This document shows positions 22,996 through 35,388 of a stretch of DNA of 64,000 nucleotides, piece after piece. The number at the start of each line of letters is the position of its first letter. The first letter of the stretch is position 1. Location: NCBI RefSeq assembly GCF_000499385.1, contig NW_013654805.1, positions 93,536-157,535 on the forward strand, given 5' to 3'. A program made the position numbers and the translations under genes. Origin of the DNA: Eimeria necatrix. Lineage: Eukaryota > Apicomplexa > Conoidasida > Eucoccidiorida > Eimeriidae. The notes beneath the pieces were generated by a model that had not been told where the DNA came from, did not search any database, and worked only from the letters and a program-made list of their open reading frames with translations.

Positions 22996-25143
22996 CTATA
23001 GTATCGCGGTCTCCATGTCCACAAGCTGCTCTAGGTGGTGGACGATTGAACGCATCTCCGCCGCAGCCGTGGCAATGCTGGAGATGTCCCTCGCCTCCTT
23101 GGCGGCAAACTGCCAGTCGGCGAACTGTGCCTTCAGATCCTCATAACGACGGCGAACGGAGGGCCCGCTGTGCAGTATGTGGGCAGAGGCATCGGCCCAC
23201 AGGTCTATACTTTCTCTCAAGTGTATTTCAAGAGAATACAAAGTGGTGAACTCAGCAAACGCTAACGTCGACTGTGCCGCTGCCTTGTATGCCTTTGCCG
23301 CCGCCGCATCAGAGATATCGACAAGATCGAAAATCGACGTAAAATCCTCAGCAAACTGCGCGCCGTCCACGAAGCTGTTGGCTGCCGCTGCGCCGTCTGC
23401 TGCCCTCCGCTTCTCGGCGCTTAGTCTCTCCAGCAGCTGCTGCGACAGGACGCCGTTGATGCTGGTGATGGTCTCCCCTCCGCCCTTTCCAAGGACGCCC
23501 TCGGCGCGTCTGTCTACGCGTTTGCGCGCCTTCTCATATAGCAGCTCAGCGATATTTGCGTTCGCCAGCGCTTGTGTTCTTGCCGCCATTACGTTCTCGA
23601 GATTCGCTGCCCTTAGCCTGGGCAAGGCATCCTCACAGTGCTTCGATAGGTCTCTTACGTGCTTGGCCTTTTTTTGGAAGCTCCGGGACAGACTCGTCAG
23701 ATGTTCATCTATGGCGTTCAGTCGATCACTTGCAGCCATTACAGCTTCTATTGTGACGCTCCCTTCAAGTGCACGAAGAGTATCTACGTTCTGTTGCAAC
23801 AGCTCATTCACTTCCTGCTGCTCCGCCTCCATCTCGTCCTCCGGGACGTACGGCAAGGACCCTTTGCTGTGCACAATATCCTGCAGTACCGACAGGGCGA
23901 CCTCGTGCGACCTTTGCAAGGTTTCAACCAAGCGTTTGCTGTTGTTGGCAAAACCGCAGACTGCCGTTTTGCATAAAAGAAACACATTATGCTGCAGCAG
24001 AGCGGCCAAGTGGGCAGCGTTTTGGCGTAAGGCCGATGCTGTGTAAATGTCCTCGAGTCGGTTGCTCATTCCCACTATAGTCTCCACACTCGCCTCTGTC
24101 CTGCCTTTCTGGTGCCGACTGAGCTCGCGATATGCCCATTTCGCGCGGCGTGCTTCGATTTCGGCGGTTTCTACAAGGGACCGCAGGTAGGTCTTGACGG
24201 CACTAACGAGGCCCGCACTGCCGGTACCCCACAATAAAGTTATGTGGGTCTCTGGCAGACACGCAAGTCGAGGTAACGGCACAACCTTCTGGGATATTGT
24301 CCAGGCTTTCTCCTCCGCTACGTCCAGCAACTGCTTCAGCGCGCTTGAAGCCGAACGAAGGCCCCGTTTTACGGCACCGAGCTGCTCCTCCTTTCTTTCC
24401 GCTGCCGTCCAGTGGCCCACCTGGTCCAATTCCTGTGGAGATGCTGCTTTCATTACAAGCTCCTTCAGCTCCCGAAACAGCAAAGACGCCTCTGCTGTAT
24501 CGACAATTGATGCTAGGCGCTCCGCCGCAGGCAGCAGGGCCGCCGTGCGCTGCAGGTGCACTCGAAGCTCTTGGGCCCCGACTGCCTCAGAAAGAAAGGG
24601 CAGAGGGCTGTCTTTCAAGTCGACTGTCGACCCGTGTGGGTCCTCACGTGAAGCGAAAAACGTTTTTATCCAATCCCGAGGGTCCTTAGTTCCCTCGGTC
24701 TCAGCCGCTGGAAGGGGCTCATCCACAGCTCCCAAGATGCCACGCCAGCGTTTGTGCAGATATCGCCTAAATCTAGGGCTTCCAGGGGTGCTGTGTACAC
24801 TGTAATTGCTTCTGAAGTCCCGATAGAGAGCCGCAATGAGTCCTATGGTGACCATTGTAATGATGGCAACTGAGACGCTCCGCCGGGTCATCGTTGGAGA
24901 AGGACGAACATCCAGAAGACCACCATCGCCGGCCTGGGAGGCGCTACCGGGTCCCTCTGTCAGATCAGACATAGCCAGCTGCAGGGAGTCAGTGTGGGAC
25001 GGCACAAAGTTGTTGCGAGTGGGTCCGCCCTTGACCTCCTGCGGCACGGCGCGGGCCCCAAGGCTTGCCTCCGTACTGGTGGGCTCCCAACGCCTCCACG
25101 CATCGTCTACTGGCTTGCTGGCGTCGGAACTATTAAACGACAT
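22996..25143 (-). CDS. Single-exon 715-aa membrane-anchored helical protein, function unknown
   Basis: One uninterrupted frame from an ATG at 25143 to a stop at 22996, unlike its intron-rich neighbours. Residues 1-86 are polar. A single hydrophobic segment at about 89-106 (SVAIITMVTIGLIAALYR) has no cleavable-signal context and is preceded by two Arg, so a type II signal anchor is likely. The rest (110-715) is almost entirely charged and alpha-helical with heptad-like spacing of Leu and Ala, as in long helical bundles or coiled coils. Two Cys near residue 390 (LLCKTAVCGF) are the main Cys pair. There are no CAG-type homopolymer tracts. The family is not recognised. Coccidian secretory proteins that enter the apical organelles or the parasitophorous vacuole can have this architecture, but that is only a guess. 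Confidence 0.88.
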   Translation of the reverse strand: MSFNSSDASKPVDDAWRRWEPTSTEASLGARAVPQEVKGGPTRNNFVPSHTDSLQLAMSDLTEGPGSASQAGDGGLLDVRPSPTMTRRSVSVAIITMVTIGLIAALYRDFRSNYSVHSTPGSPRFRRYLHKRWRGILGAVDEPLPAAETEGTKDPRDWIKTFFASREDPHGSTVDLKDSPLPFLSEAVGAQELRVHLQRTAALLPAAERLASIVDTAEASLLFRELKELVMKAASPQELDQVGHWTAAERKEEQLGAVKRGLRSASSALKQLLDVAEEKAWTISQKVVPLPRLACLPETHITLLWGTGSAGLVSAVKTYLRSLVETAEIEARRAKWAYRELSRHQKGRTEASVETIVGMSNRLEDIYTASALRQNAAHLAALLQHNVFLLCKTAVCGFANNSKRLVETLQRSHEVALSVLQDIVHSKGSLPYVPEDEMEAEQQEVNELLQQNVDTLRALEGSVTIEAVMAASDRLNAIDEHLTSLSRSFQKKAKHVRDLSKHCEDALPRLRAANLENVMAARTQALANANIAELLYEKARKRVDRRAEGVLGKGGGETITSINGVLSQQLLERLSAEKRRAADGAAAANSFVDGAQFAEDFTSIFDLVDISDAAAAKAYKAAAQSTLAFAEFTTLYSLEIHLRESIDLWADASAHILHSGPSVRRRYEDLKAQFADWQFAAKEARDISSIATAAAEMRSIVHHLEQLVDMETAIL

Positions 25144-26324
25144 GCCGGTCTAGAGGCACAGCAATAGCTGCAACACCTGCTGCTGCTGCAACTGCAGCCA
25201 TTGGCCCACAATTAGCTCATACAGAGACAGCAGTTTTGAAGTGCCTGCACCCTACTCTCATCGACCCACCTTACACAATACATACCTCACACGGTAATAT
25301 AGGACTCTCAAAAACAAGTGGGCGGGCTCCAGAGAATGTCCCCGCAGCGGCGTTAATTAACGCCCGTGTAAAACTGATTCGGGAAACGGCCGCAACTCGA
25401 AATGCCATAGCATCCCCAAAATGGGCTACACAAAGCCATAGAAGTCCGTAGAGAACGTCGAAGAGGAAGCCCCAAGAAGAAGGACGCCAAAGAAGAGGCT
25501 CTAAGGAGAAGGGCACCTCAAGAAGGCGTAGGACCAGTACAACAGTCAAACGGTACCAATAAACATGAAGTACTTCAGCCCAAAGAAGCTTAATAAAATA
25601 ACAACGCATAGTAAACGAAAGCTGAACTAAAAATCGGCCGTAAAACTACAGCCCTTCAGCAAACCGAGAGAGTTGAAGAGCGTCAGTAGCATGCTGATGT
25701 AGAGATCCATCTATGATCCATCTATGCGGATCCCACACCATTAAGAGCAACTTGCTCACCCGACCCAGACACATGATAAATAAAGATACCACAAAAGTTC
25801 GCTATTAACATGAATATTACAATTGGATAGAGCAAATTGCAATGCCTCCTTTTAGTTCAAGTTGATGGCAGATCTGGCACTAGACAACTATGAATATCAC
25901 CTCCTTGCAAGAGCGGCTGCTCAGACTGGTATCGACGAAGGGGAGCTTCTACAGGAAGATTCTCAGTGATGATTTGTTATAACACAGGAAGGCCGGATAT
26001 ATAAACTACGCATGAAATTGGAATCCCAGTTAAAATTTGGTGTGCGTCTAATTATTACGCTCTGTAGTGCGTGCCTCTGGAGCACTGCTTGCTCCGGAGA
26101 TGAGTCGCACCTCAGGATAACGCTTCTGATGGCCTGCGTCTTTGTTTTCGTATTCCGAATCCTATTTTTTCCCTGTTTCAACCCTGTAAGTAACTACGTG
26201 AGACACCTCATTCCTCCAATCCATTACGCTGACTGCGTAGCACAGCACTTCAATGCTGTGCAGAGACAACCTTCAGAGCTTGTGAAAATTGTTATTGTAA
26301 GGATGAAGTGTAAGTTGAATTGTT
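25144..26324. other. Gene-poor stretch
   Basis: No supported gene. The first few hundred bases should contain the promoter and 5' leader of the 715-residue gene. Base composition shifts towards AT from about 25.6 kb. The two short open frames near 26.0 kb overlap on opposite strands and lack domains. Confidence 0.5.
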
Positions 26325-26525
26325 TCATTTAGAAAGAACTGGTTCTTCCAACATACCAGCTTTACGGTGCTCCACAACTAGGCCAGGAGTTGTGGTAGCC
26401 ACTTCGTAGATGCTGCCAGGAGTGACACGCACACCGAGAGGTGAGAGTTCTCCTTGAACGGGCTGGGATACAGGAATGGCAACAACAGTGTCATTATTCA
26501 AGACGTTACTCGGCGTTTTTACCGT
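26325..26525 (-). CDS. Orphan terminal exon, protein-like, gene unresolved
   Basis: The exon starts after a good acceptor (TTTGCCTCTAG) and runs 66 codons to TGA. The translation is well balanced (NNDTVVAIPVSQPVQGELS, then RVTPGSIYEVATTTPGLVV) and has no low-complexity bias, which is unusual for random DNA here. It has no ATG near its start, so it would be missed by start-based scans. I could not place an upstream exon in phase 0. It may be the last exon of a gene with large introns, or a relic. The family is not recognised. Confidence 0.4.
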   Translation of the reverse strand, partial: TVKTPSNVLNNDTVVAIPVSQPVQGELSPLGVRVTPGSIYEVATTTPGLVVEHRKAGMLEEPVLSK

Positions 26526-27163
26526 CTAGAGGCAAATGCATTCCTATGTAGCAGGTTAGGAGGAATAAGGAGGGGGCTAAGCTGGGCCTAACTCACTACA
26601 CGGACTCCCCTGTTTCCTTCTTACGTTTTAGTTGTGTAGATCTTTTGTCGCTTAAGGAAGGTCCACTTCAATTCACGAATGCCCCGTCGCAGATCTTACT
26701 GAATATTTTGCGACAATCCCCCTTGGTACTAGGTTCTATTGAAAGAGGTTTCGGGGTCCTGAGCACCACTGGACCCAGCACGGATCCAACGTGAGTTGAT
26801 CATCAAGTGAGCGGGCTAGAGGGAAAAGACCAGTTAGGAAAAAGAGTGTCCCACGAGGAAAATTCACAGGGATGGTTGAAGGAGTAAGTGTGCTGGACGC
26901 ACGAAGCGACTCTTGGTCTCAGTCTTGCTCTTTGGCGAGAATCTTAGGAGGCTATGCTCCCTTTAAATACTGTTTCTATCTTTGCTATGCATATATCGGT
27001 TGTCTTAATTTGAAGCGGGAGCGGAGGAAGCGTAGGGGCTCTGACAGCCGCTGCATCATTTGACTGAAGGGGTTTCTGCGTCGGGTTCAGTGAGCCATGC
27101 GCTGTTTTCTACCAATTTTTGCCTTATGAATACTGTTTTGCAAAATAGACTTATTTTGAGCCT

Positions 27164-27259
27164 TTAACGGTCCATTTTGGCATCGAAGTCCCACCAGAAT
27201 TCCCATACCACAAAAGCGTAGGGCGAAACCTCCAAGGCCACAGCAACTCGTATACACTG
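27164..27259 (-). pseudogene. Possible reverse-transcriptase fragment, decayed
   Basis: The frame reads QCIRVAVALEVSPYAF and then FDAKMDR before a stop. This resembles the Ty3/gypsy RT stretch from the QIRVA...TAF motif to the TFQ.xMDR motif, with the intervening residues largely deleted. The match is short and was judged by eye, so it may be chance. No YxDD box could be found downstream on this strand. Confidence 0.3.
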
Positions 27260-27479
27260 CTGTTGGACACCTGTTTCGGGATTTTCTAGCACTTAAGTGC
27301 GCTACAAGTCAATTTTTCGTTTTCACTCTGTGCTACTTGCCGTAGCTACATTCACTGCTCGTCTGCATCAGCCACATCCCCAAGGTGTAGAGTGCGACAT
27401 GCAAGTGATTAGGAATGCTGTATAGACTGCACTATACACATTCAGTGCAAAAACTAGGTATATTTTTTGTGTAATGAAA

Positions 27480-28320
27480 GGACTTTCAGTGTAACTAGAC
27501 TCATGAGCTTTGCACCCAGGCCTGAGATTCTAGCAGTGACTGCGAATGGGTCGCTTACGGGAACTACTCCGTGCAAGCTGCGAAATCAGACGCTACACGC
27601 TCTGACTCTTCCTATTACTACGCTACGGCAGTGGGCAAGATACAGGCTATTTGTGCGTGACTAGAGGCGCTAACCAACGAGATGCAAAGACGTCAGTGCC
27701 TCGGCGCCGTAAACTGCTGCTGAATATTTGTAGGTGTGCACTACGCCGACGTAGCCTGATATCTTGGTCTTACTCGCAACACCACATCCTTGCAGTGGAT
27801 AGGACCTCATGCTGCACTACCCAGCGCCTTTTACCATCACCGAGTGCACAGATGCGGTCGCATCTCGCTTTGCACACTACAAGCAGCAAGGGTCTCCGAG
27901 CCTTGGCGTCTTTCACGTCACGTAGCTTGCGCCCCACCGCCGTAGAGACCCTAGCTTGAAGCCCCCGCTTCCTTGTCTACGTCACCCCCAGCAGCTCTAC
28001 CAGCCAGTAACGGCTTCATAGTCGAGTATATCTTTGATCAGTGGGGAGAAGCGACGCTAGCCAGTGCTTCGTTAGGTGTCGGGACACTTCTGAAGGCCTC
28101 GCTACGTAGGAACGTGCTGAAAAAATTACTCGCTGCCTTGCATTCCTCTGCCTGTGGCGACGCTGCATGGGCTGCAGTCAACGTACAGCTACACCTAGGT
28201 AGCCCCGGAGTCCCATTCACCCGCTACCTATGCGTTCCCTTATTCTGTTGTGTTCTCTGCTCCCCTACGTACATCACTACGCTCACTAGTCCCTCTTTTC
28301 CCCTTCCTCCATTCTACGCC
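27480..28320 (+). pseudogene. Decayed coding-like island
   Basis: Protein-like segments appear one after another in different plus-strand frames: YYYATAVGKIQAICA, a stop, then LEALTNEMQRRQ (about 27.61-27.70 kb); TITECTDAVASRFAHYKQQ (about 27.83-27.89 kb); and ASLGVGTLLKASLRRNVLKK (about 28.05-28.13 kb). Frameshifts and stops break them. The island is also GC-richer and denser in CTAC/GTAG words than the AT-rich DNA on both sides. It could be a dead gene or the gag part of an old retroelement; no family is recognised. Confidence 0.35.
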
Positions 28321-31300
28321 TGATTCATTTTAGAGGTGTCCTTGGTTTTGCGTTGGTTTTGCGTTCACTATGTTTAGCCAGCAGTCGCATTTTGACAGCA
28401 GCGGCGTGGACGCACAAAAAATGAGGCAGAAAGAGTGTGCATGTGTTCTTGCATTCTCACGCATTGTCCCTGAGCAAGCGCATAAAGGTTACGCAAGCAC
28501 GTCTTGCATACAGGGACACTGATTTGTGCATCGGACGTCTATGAAAACGATTTGACGCATTGAACAAATCCGTGGAAATTAATACAGACTAAAAGTTCAG
28601 TTAAAATTGTAAAGGGTAACAAATGTAACTAGCATGAGTAATAATAAATACCTCAGCAAGCATACGAAATGTTGAAGAAAAAAGACAATAAAAAGGAAAG
28701 AAATAAGCGAAAATTGAATTAAAATACACTTAAAATAAGAACATGTATAGTTCAACAAAACTGAAGTCAAATGGAGCAAGTGGGAAGATATAATTTAGTG
28801 TGAATATCGAGGTCTGATGGTTTAAGCGAATTCAAGGGAATGGGAATATATGTCCAGTACACAAATAAAAGCAATAAGAAATCCAATATTGAGTAAAATG
28901 TGCGAATTGAGTGGTAAAATTAAATATTTTGAGCCGAAATTTTTGGCAGAGTTTGGAGCAAACAGAAGCTAAAACAAAAAGAATGAAAAATTGAAAATAT
29001 GCGTATGCCAAAACTTCAAAAGCACGTGGAAATGTACAAAAGTATTAGGCCTATAGCTAGGCTCAATAAACACATGTCAAGCAGATATATAAATTAAAAT
29101 AAGAATGAATAGGGAAGTAGATAGACCCGAAGTTATCCAACAAATGGGAGACAGCATGAAATTATAAATTGGAATATGTATCAATTAGGCACGAGGAAGA
29201 GGAGTTCAATGACATTGAGAAATATTGAAGTAAAAACCATCCAGCTCGCTGTCAGATATACAAAGAACAAGAGTAATATGCAAGATTCGAAAGGGAAGAG
29301 CATGCGTAATTGCTCTTCTTGGGGAGAAAGCGGCCTCGTGACAGGGTTTGCCTTTTCTGCTTAGCAGTTGGTTCCTCACGCATTCCTGCTAATTGCTGCT
29401 CGCGTTCCTGCATATTATTTCATTGTGGCGGCCCACGTTGTTTTCCCTAGCCGCAAGCAAACTTAAGACGGGAAAAGAACATTTGCTCAAAAGGGGGATT
29501 AAGCTCGCCCTTCGAATGCGATGCAACAGCCTGCAAAGAAGACGCATCAGCTTGCTAATTAGACAGCTGTCAGCGAAAAATGGAGCCTCCGCATTCTGGT
29601 GTCTACTGAGCAGTAAACCTGACGCGCATTTAGACAAATTGTGAGTTGTGGTTCCTAAACTCTTGCTTTTGGCAACGGTCGAGATTAGTCTGCTCTTGGC
29701 AGGGCTCTCAGTGGAACGTGAATTAGGTGCCTCCAGCAAACAAACACATGTGCATTAATGCTTATTACGTTAGTCTTTGTTAAAGACTTCTTGCATGGAG
29801 TAAAAGCCTGAGCTTACCTAAGACATTGGATTTCTAGCACGCATACCTCGTGTGCTTTCGAAGCCACATTTTAATACGGCACTACAGTATCGCCTCATTT
29901 ATGAGTTAAAGTGCAGAACAAATGGTTGTGGAAGTGCTGGTTCGATATGTGCACAGAGAACTTATCACGCGAGGCAGAATTTATGAGGGCGAAGCTTCCA
30001 GGAGAGCTTGTAACGCCGCGCACCTTGCTTAGGCTGATGTCCATGTTGCAAACAGACTTTACGTGATCTGCTACTCAGACAAACCCTAGTGATGTGAGGC
30101 AGCTTAGTACGATCGAGGCTTGCTTCTAAGGTATGGAGCAAACCAACCCCATGTAAAGGCTAGTGTTTGTTCCCATGGGAAAAGGGCATGATGAGGCGCT
30201 CTCTCCTGCTATGCAGAGCACAATGTTAGAGTACAAAACCAACGGCATTAGGAATCGTGTAGCGTCCCGCACCACGGTGGCTTGACCATCCAGCGGCCTA
30301 AGCTACATAGGGGGCCTGGCAAGACAAAATACGACTTAACACAAGGGTTTCATTGTGGAAGCCCAGCAACTCCAGGTTGTTCCAGGAACTTGTCATAAGC
30401 ACGCAACCTCACATGCGTACCTGGTGTTGCTAGGGATGGCTCAAGTTGGCTACAGCCCATGCGCTCTGCTGCTGATTTTAGCAATGCCGGCGACAAAGCT
30501 CCGTCGCTCAGTAATGTCCGGTTACATACTGCTTTCTGGTATGACCTGTGTAGACGTTGGTTCGTTTTGTTGCGCTGCTGCTGATCCACCGAATGGCAGC
30601 GAAGGGTATCCACTTTTCACGTGCGTAAGTTACAAAACTGCTTCAGCCATTCACAACTGCACCAATGCTGTCAGTTTCCTGCTCGCAGTGTCCTGTCGTA
30701 AACAACCATGAGCCTGTTTTGTGCGGCACGTGAATCCAATGTTCGAAGACAGCTGCAAGAATGCAATTAGCGGCTTTTGAGGTCCCTCACGAGGAAAGGA
30801 CTTCGCTGCGCATGTTACCAGTGCCCTTACAGTTCACCGCCTTTATCCACCAACTTGACGGGTGACGGAGGCGAGTCTGACTTTCAAGAGCTAATTCGGG
30901 GAACTTTCTTGCCAGTCATGGTGCCACACCCTAAAGTCGCTGTGCTTTCCTCTGCTAGTGCCCACTTCTTGCGCAAAAGAATACAGCCAAATGAAGCAAG
31001 CTCCAATGGAAGCTGCTATCTCTATGATTCTAATTCCAAAGGGCTGCTTGCTGCATCCGGCAGCCCTTCGGCGCGCACATCACGTGGGATTTTGCAAGAA
31101 GTCTCGGTGTGCTAAGCTCAGCTCCGCTCTTACGTGTCTGGCCACATATACTCACATTCACCAATACCAACTATAGACTGTAAACCATTACAGCGCCCAA
31201 AAGAAGATCGCTGCGAGTCCCATTTCCCGGGGATATAACTGTATTACCCCGACGTGCCTCTCGTGGGCATGGGGAGCACTCTAGCCGCTAGCCTGGCTGC

Positions 31301-34300
31301 AAAGCAACCAGCCCTAATAACCTGGATATTAAGCCCCTTTGCGGTTGTTGCTCTATGGCCCCAATTACGTCTACCGATATACCCTAAATACCATGGAGTA
31401 CATCGGCAGTGGCCCCCATGTCCTGGGGAGCTGGCTCTGCGCCACCAACAGCTGCAACGAGGTCCTAACTCGTAAAAAAAGTAAAACGTGTTGCCTCTCA
31501 AATTTAGCCAAATTACACTGTTTTGAGTACATAAGGAAGAGGCTCCAGACCCTTAGGCAGGAGTGACAACGAAGCCATACGCCCTGCAGCACCACGGTTT
31601 CGTTGCGAATGCCTTCCCGCCGATGCTTGGTTTCATCTATATAGCCTGCAGATTTCACAAAAAAATGCATAACTGCATATGCGGTTGGGAGAATGTCAAC
31701 AGCAAATTCCGTCGTGCATGCTCACTGCAGTGCGCAGGCATTACAATGGGTCCCCTATGGGGCCCCTAGTGACCATCAATAGGAAGCAGCACAAGGCCTG
31801 CTAAAATTTGCTGGAAGTTAGCATAGCTTACACTGAAATTAAGTCTTTAGGGACGTGACCGTACAGGAGCGTGGCCGCCTCACTGACCCCCCGAAGTGGG
31901 GTCGGCGGTTCAGTTCGGACCTCTTCTATCTTATGTATCGGCTTGAGTCGTAATTCGGGGTTTTAATTCCTAATTGGGTGATTTTAAAGCAAGGTATTCG
32001 GTTTTGTGTCTAACAATTCATGTGCGCCTTCAAGCAAATGCCGCGTAGCTACGTAGTTCCAAAGTGAGACGCTGGCGTGGCATCCACAACAACCAAAACG
32101 CGCGCCTACTAGCTTTTTTCCAAACTGAGACGCTCAGCTTGGCATGCCATCCACGACAACCAAAACGCGCGCCTACTAGCTTTTTCAATTGCATATTAAT
32201 TTTACTGGCAACACCTATTGCAAAAAGAGCCAGGGACCCCAGGATCATAGGCGTTTTAGCGATGAACAGCTTGCAGAACAGCCCCAAAACGGCTGGATCA
32301 CTGATGTCAGGCATCACTGCGCAGCTCTGTTCTAGGCATTTGCAGCACAGCACCCTTTGAACTGTTTGCTGACGTGGCCGCTTGAAATTTATTTGTGTTA
32401 TGCATATTAAGTCACGTAAAGGAGACTCCGCCACAGTCCTTCCGAGCTTTTATCTTTAGTGTTCGTTTCTTTGAGGTGGGCATGTTCATAAGGCGTCGAA
32501 GATGAGAGAAGACCCCCCTCATTTTCGTCACCAGGAATCCTGCGCTAACTCAATCGGTCAGAGACAGCTGTCTATAGCTGTCCGAAAGCAGGGCACTGGC
32601 CTTGAAGTGCCTACTGTGGGGCACTGCTTCCGACGATGGCCCATCTTACGGCATTGCTTCTGCAGTACTTTTTTATCTAGCATGGCTAAGGGGGTGAGCA
32701 ACTGGAAAGGTTCTCCATCTTTAAGATGCGACTAGATGCATTCGACCCTCCGGTGAATTAAAGGTAGATTAACCTTGTGCTTCCTGCACCAACATGAGTA
32801 GAGTATGGGGGTTAGAGTCCCGTGTCTCTAGTCAGTCAGTTAAGGATCAGCCCCACGCGCGGATATTACAGAGTCAGGAACGGACGCGCCATCCGTGCGC
32901 ATGTGGGCTGATTCCAGTTCGTCCCGTCACATTGTCAAACTCCATCGTGGGCTTGCTTACATGCCTTTTGGAGTTTCAGCCCACCAATTCTGCAGACATG
33001 AACACGACGTCTTAAATTTCAGCAAGATACACTCGGAGCAAGCATCGAGGGCCCTCGCTCAGCTCCTTGGTGCTTGAATGCAAAGGACCAACGCCTTCAT
33101 GCATAGATTTTGCCTGTGTGATGGAGGTTCCTCCGCAAATTCACCAGTCAGGAATAGTGGGGAATTTTCGAAAGAGCGATCTCTCTTGAGGAATACGCAA
33201 CTCACGGGTACGATGCCTCTGAAGGATGCAGGTTCGGTCTGCCTCTCAAACTGCTGATTCTGAGATATTCCCTTGACTGCAAAGCTTCGTGCTTTCAATC
33301 AAGTTTGTGTACACGCTTTATTTCCTATTGAAGGGCTTTTAATGTCATTTGCTCTTCAGCACCATGCTCAGCTGAAGCATAGTGCAGTCGTAGCCTCAGC
33401 ACTCTGGATGCTAATGGAAACAGCGGGAACACCCGGCGTGGTTGCGTCAAGTTGCTCAACTTTACGTCTGCTAACATTTGGCTCATCACAAAGCACATTT
33501 ATTCCAAACTTTCAGTACAATAAGGCCCGTGGCCTTACGTTCGGGGCTGTATGTTGCCAGGATGACTGTGCTAGGGATATGGCTTCAAGAGGGCCCAATT
33601 ATTTGTAGAGCAACTCGTGGCAGCACGAACACAAACCGTGTTCAAAAGTTGCACAAAAGGGTGCCCAAGACTCTACAATTGCTCTATAATGCCAAGCTGT
33701 CCTCTAGTTTCTATGTCATTCTGCCTCGCATTTTGCTGTCAATCGTCTGTCTACTTTCTTCTCCAGCGGGGATACCCTGAATAATTTCTGTAGTTGGACC
33801 GTTCAAAGCATGTCCCGACTCTTCTTACGTGCTGCGTTTGCACGAAAATTTGTTATTGATACTAGAGCGCCACAGCTGTTACAGCTAATATGCCAACTAC
33901 TGTGAGCCAGTGCTCTGCCATAAAGTGGCGTGAGCGTCGGCCTGGACGGGCTTTGTACATTTCTCTTGCTGCAAACGAAAGGCAATAGCCTTAATAGCAT
34001 AAGATCCAAAATTATTAGTCAACTCGGGAAAAGCAAAAATACATTACTCTCAGCAGAATGGCTAAAAGTAGGGGCAGCCGGTTGAGAGAACGGCAACCAT
34101 AGATTGGTGGTGCCTGCGTGGTGCCTGCGGTCTCATACCTTCTGCAACAGCCGTTATGTACGTACGCTTTGGGGGGAAACTGCAGGATCATTTTAACACA
34201 TAGAAGCATCCTGCCGTTCTAAAATTCATCCATTCCTAGCAAAACCGCCTACAACTCTAAAGTCTATGAACGCACGGACCAAGGCTAGAGAGAGCCCCAT

Positions 34301-35388
34301 GCCTTGCAGATTCGTGTACACACTTGAAGGAGAATCACGACTCTATCCCTCTCCTCCATCTTTTTTGTACCCAAAGCTTCACAGCATGGGTCCATCTGCT
34401 ACATCTTTTGATCCTTCGCTCGAAAGCGTAGTCTTTGCGCAGCGGATAAATGCGCAGCAAGGCACACCTACCACTGGAACACCGTAGGAGTAGGAGAGAA
34501 TATAACAGCAACCAGCAAACTGACGCAAGTACTCCAATTCAGTCATTTCATGGTCTCAGGAAGAAGCCTTGTTGGCTAGCCTAGGCCTACTACACAGGGG
34601 AAATAAGATGGCACACGGCCCTTTGCATGTGGCCCAGCAACCAGAGCTAATTCCAGACTGTACCGCTTCCCTTTAATACATACCGTGGACTGCGTACAAT
34701 TCTTCCTAGCCGCAGCCGTGTAGTGCGTCAAGATTCCACAACAAGGAGCCGCTGCTCAGTTTTGCAGCGATGTCAGCTCAGCCTCTCTACTAAGGAAACC
34801 AAAGCGCAGAAATATTGAATAGCGGAACTAAGGGAAACTGGTGTGGCTCTCTGCCCCCAGTGCCGGTTGCTCTGTCCCCTCATCAGCATCGTACGTCGTG
34901 CGCCGGAACTGTAGGAGCCGCCCCTTTTGCTTCATAACAGGGTGCCTGCCACGTTGCCCCGATGCAGCCGAGATAAGAGAAAGGTAATGTTAACAGGTAC
35001 AATGCTAATCTACCTCCAGGAGCTCAAAATTGATCCTAAGGGTGTCACGCCTCCACAGCCGGTTCCAGAACGCCTAAACGCCTAAACAGCAGGCTAGTCC
35101 GACGGCGTTTCTGTGGCCTCTTTCACAGCAGGAACAATCTGCCTTAACTCATTCTTTTAGCAGCATTACAGCTCCCTGGCAATTCTAAGTGAGGCACCAG
35201 GCTAGCTGTTGAGGCACCACCCAGCAAGTGAACACCTACGGTCCACATCAATTCTGCGACTACCTCATGGAAAACGCAACCAGCTCGAAAAACGAGCCGG
35301 GCGAGCCGGGTGTGCTGCAGCGAGCTTTGAATAGCTTGCCTAGTTGCACTGCAAAGATGGTTGCCTTCCCCTGTTTGCGTTCACTTCA
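28320..35388. other. Long gene-poor stretch, AT-rich at 28.4-29.3 kb
   Basis: No gene can be supported over 7 kb. From 28.4 to 29.3 kb the DNA is markedly AT-rich with short A and T runs. Elsewhere composition is mixed. Open frames of up to 118 codons (for example 30,355-30,711 on the plus strand) show no domain or splice chain. A 61-67-bp tandem duplication lies at 32,057-32,184. Confidence 0.55.
32057..32184. repeat. Tandem duplication, unit 61-67 bp, two copies
   Basis: The unit begins TTCCAAA(G/C)TGAGACGCT and ends ACGCGCGCCTACTAGCTTTTT. Copies at about 32,057-32,117 and 32,118-32,184 differ by a few substitutions and a short insertion in the middle. They lie in non-coding DNA. Confidence 0.85.

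Noticed and set aside
30355..30711. 118-codon plus-strand open frame with hydrophobic stretches
   Set aside because: No signal peptide at the start, no domain, no splice context, and an overlapping minus-strand frame of similar length.
31880..31925. GC-rich stem GACCCC/GGGGTC followed by GGTTCAGTTC, resembling a tRNA T-arm
   Set aside because: No acceptor stem, D-arm or anticodon arm could be assembled on either strand.
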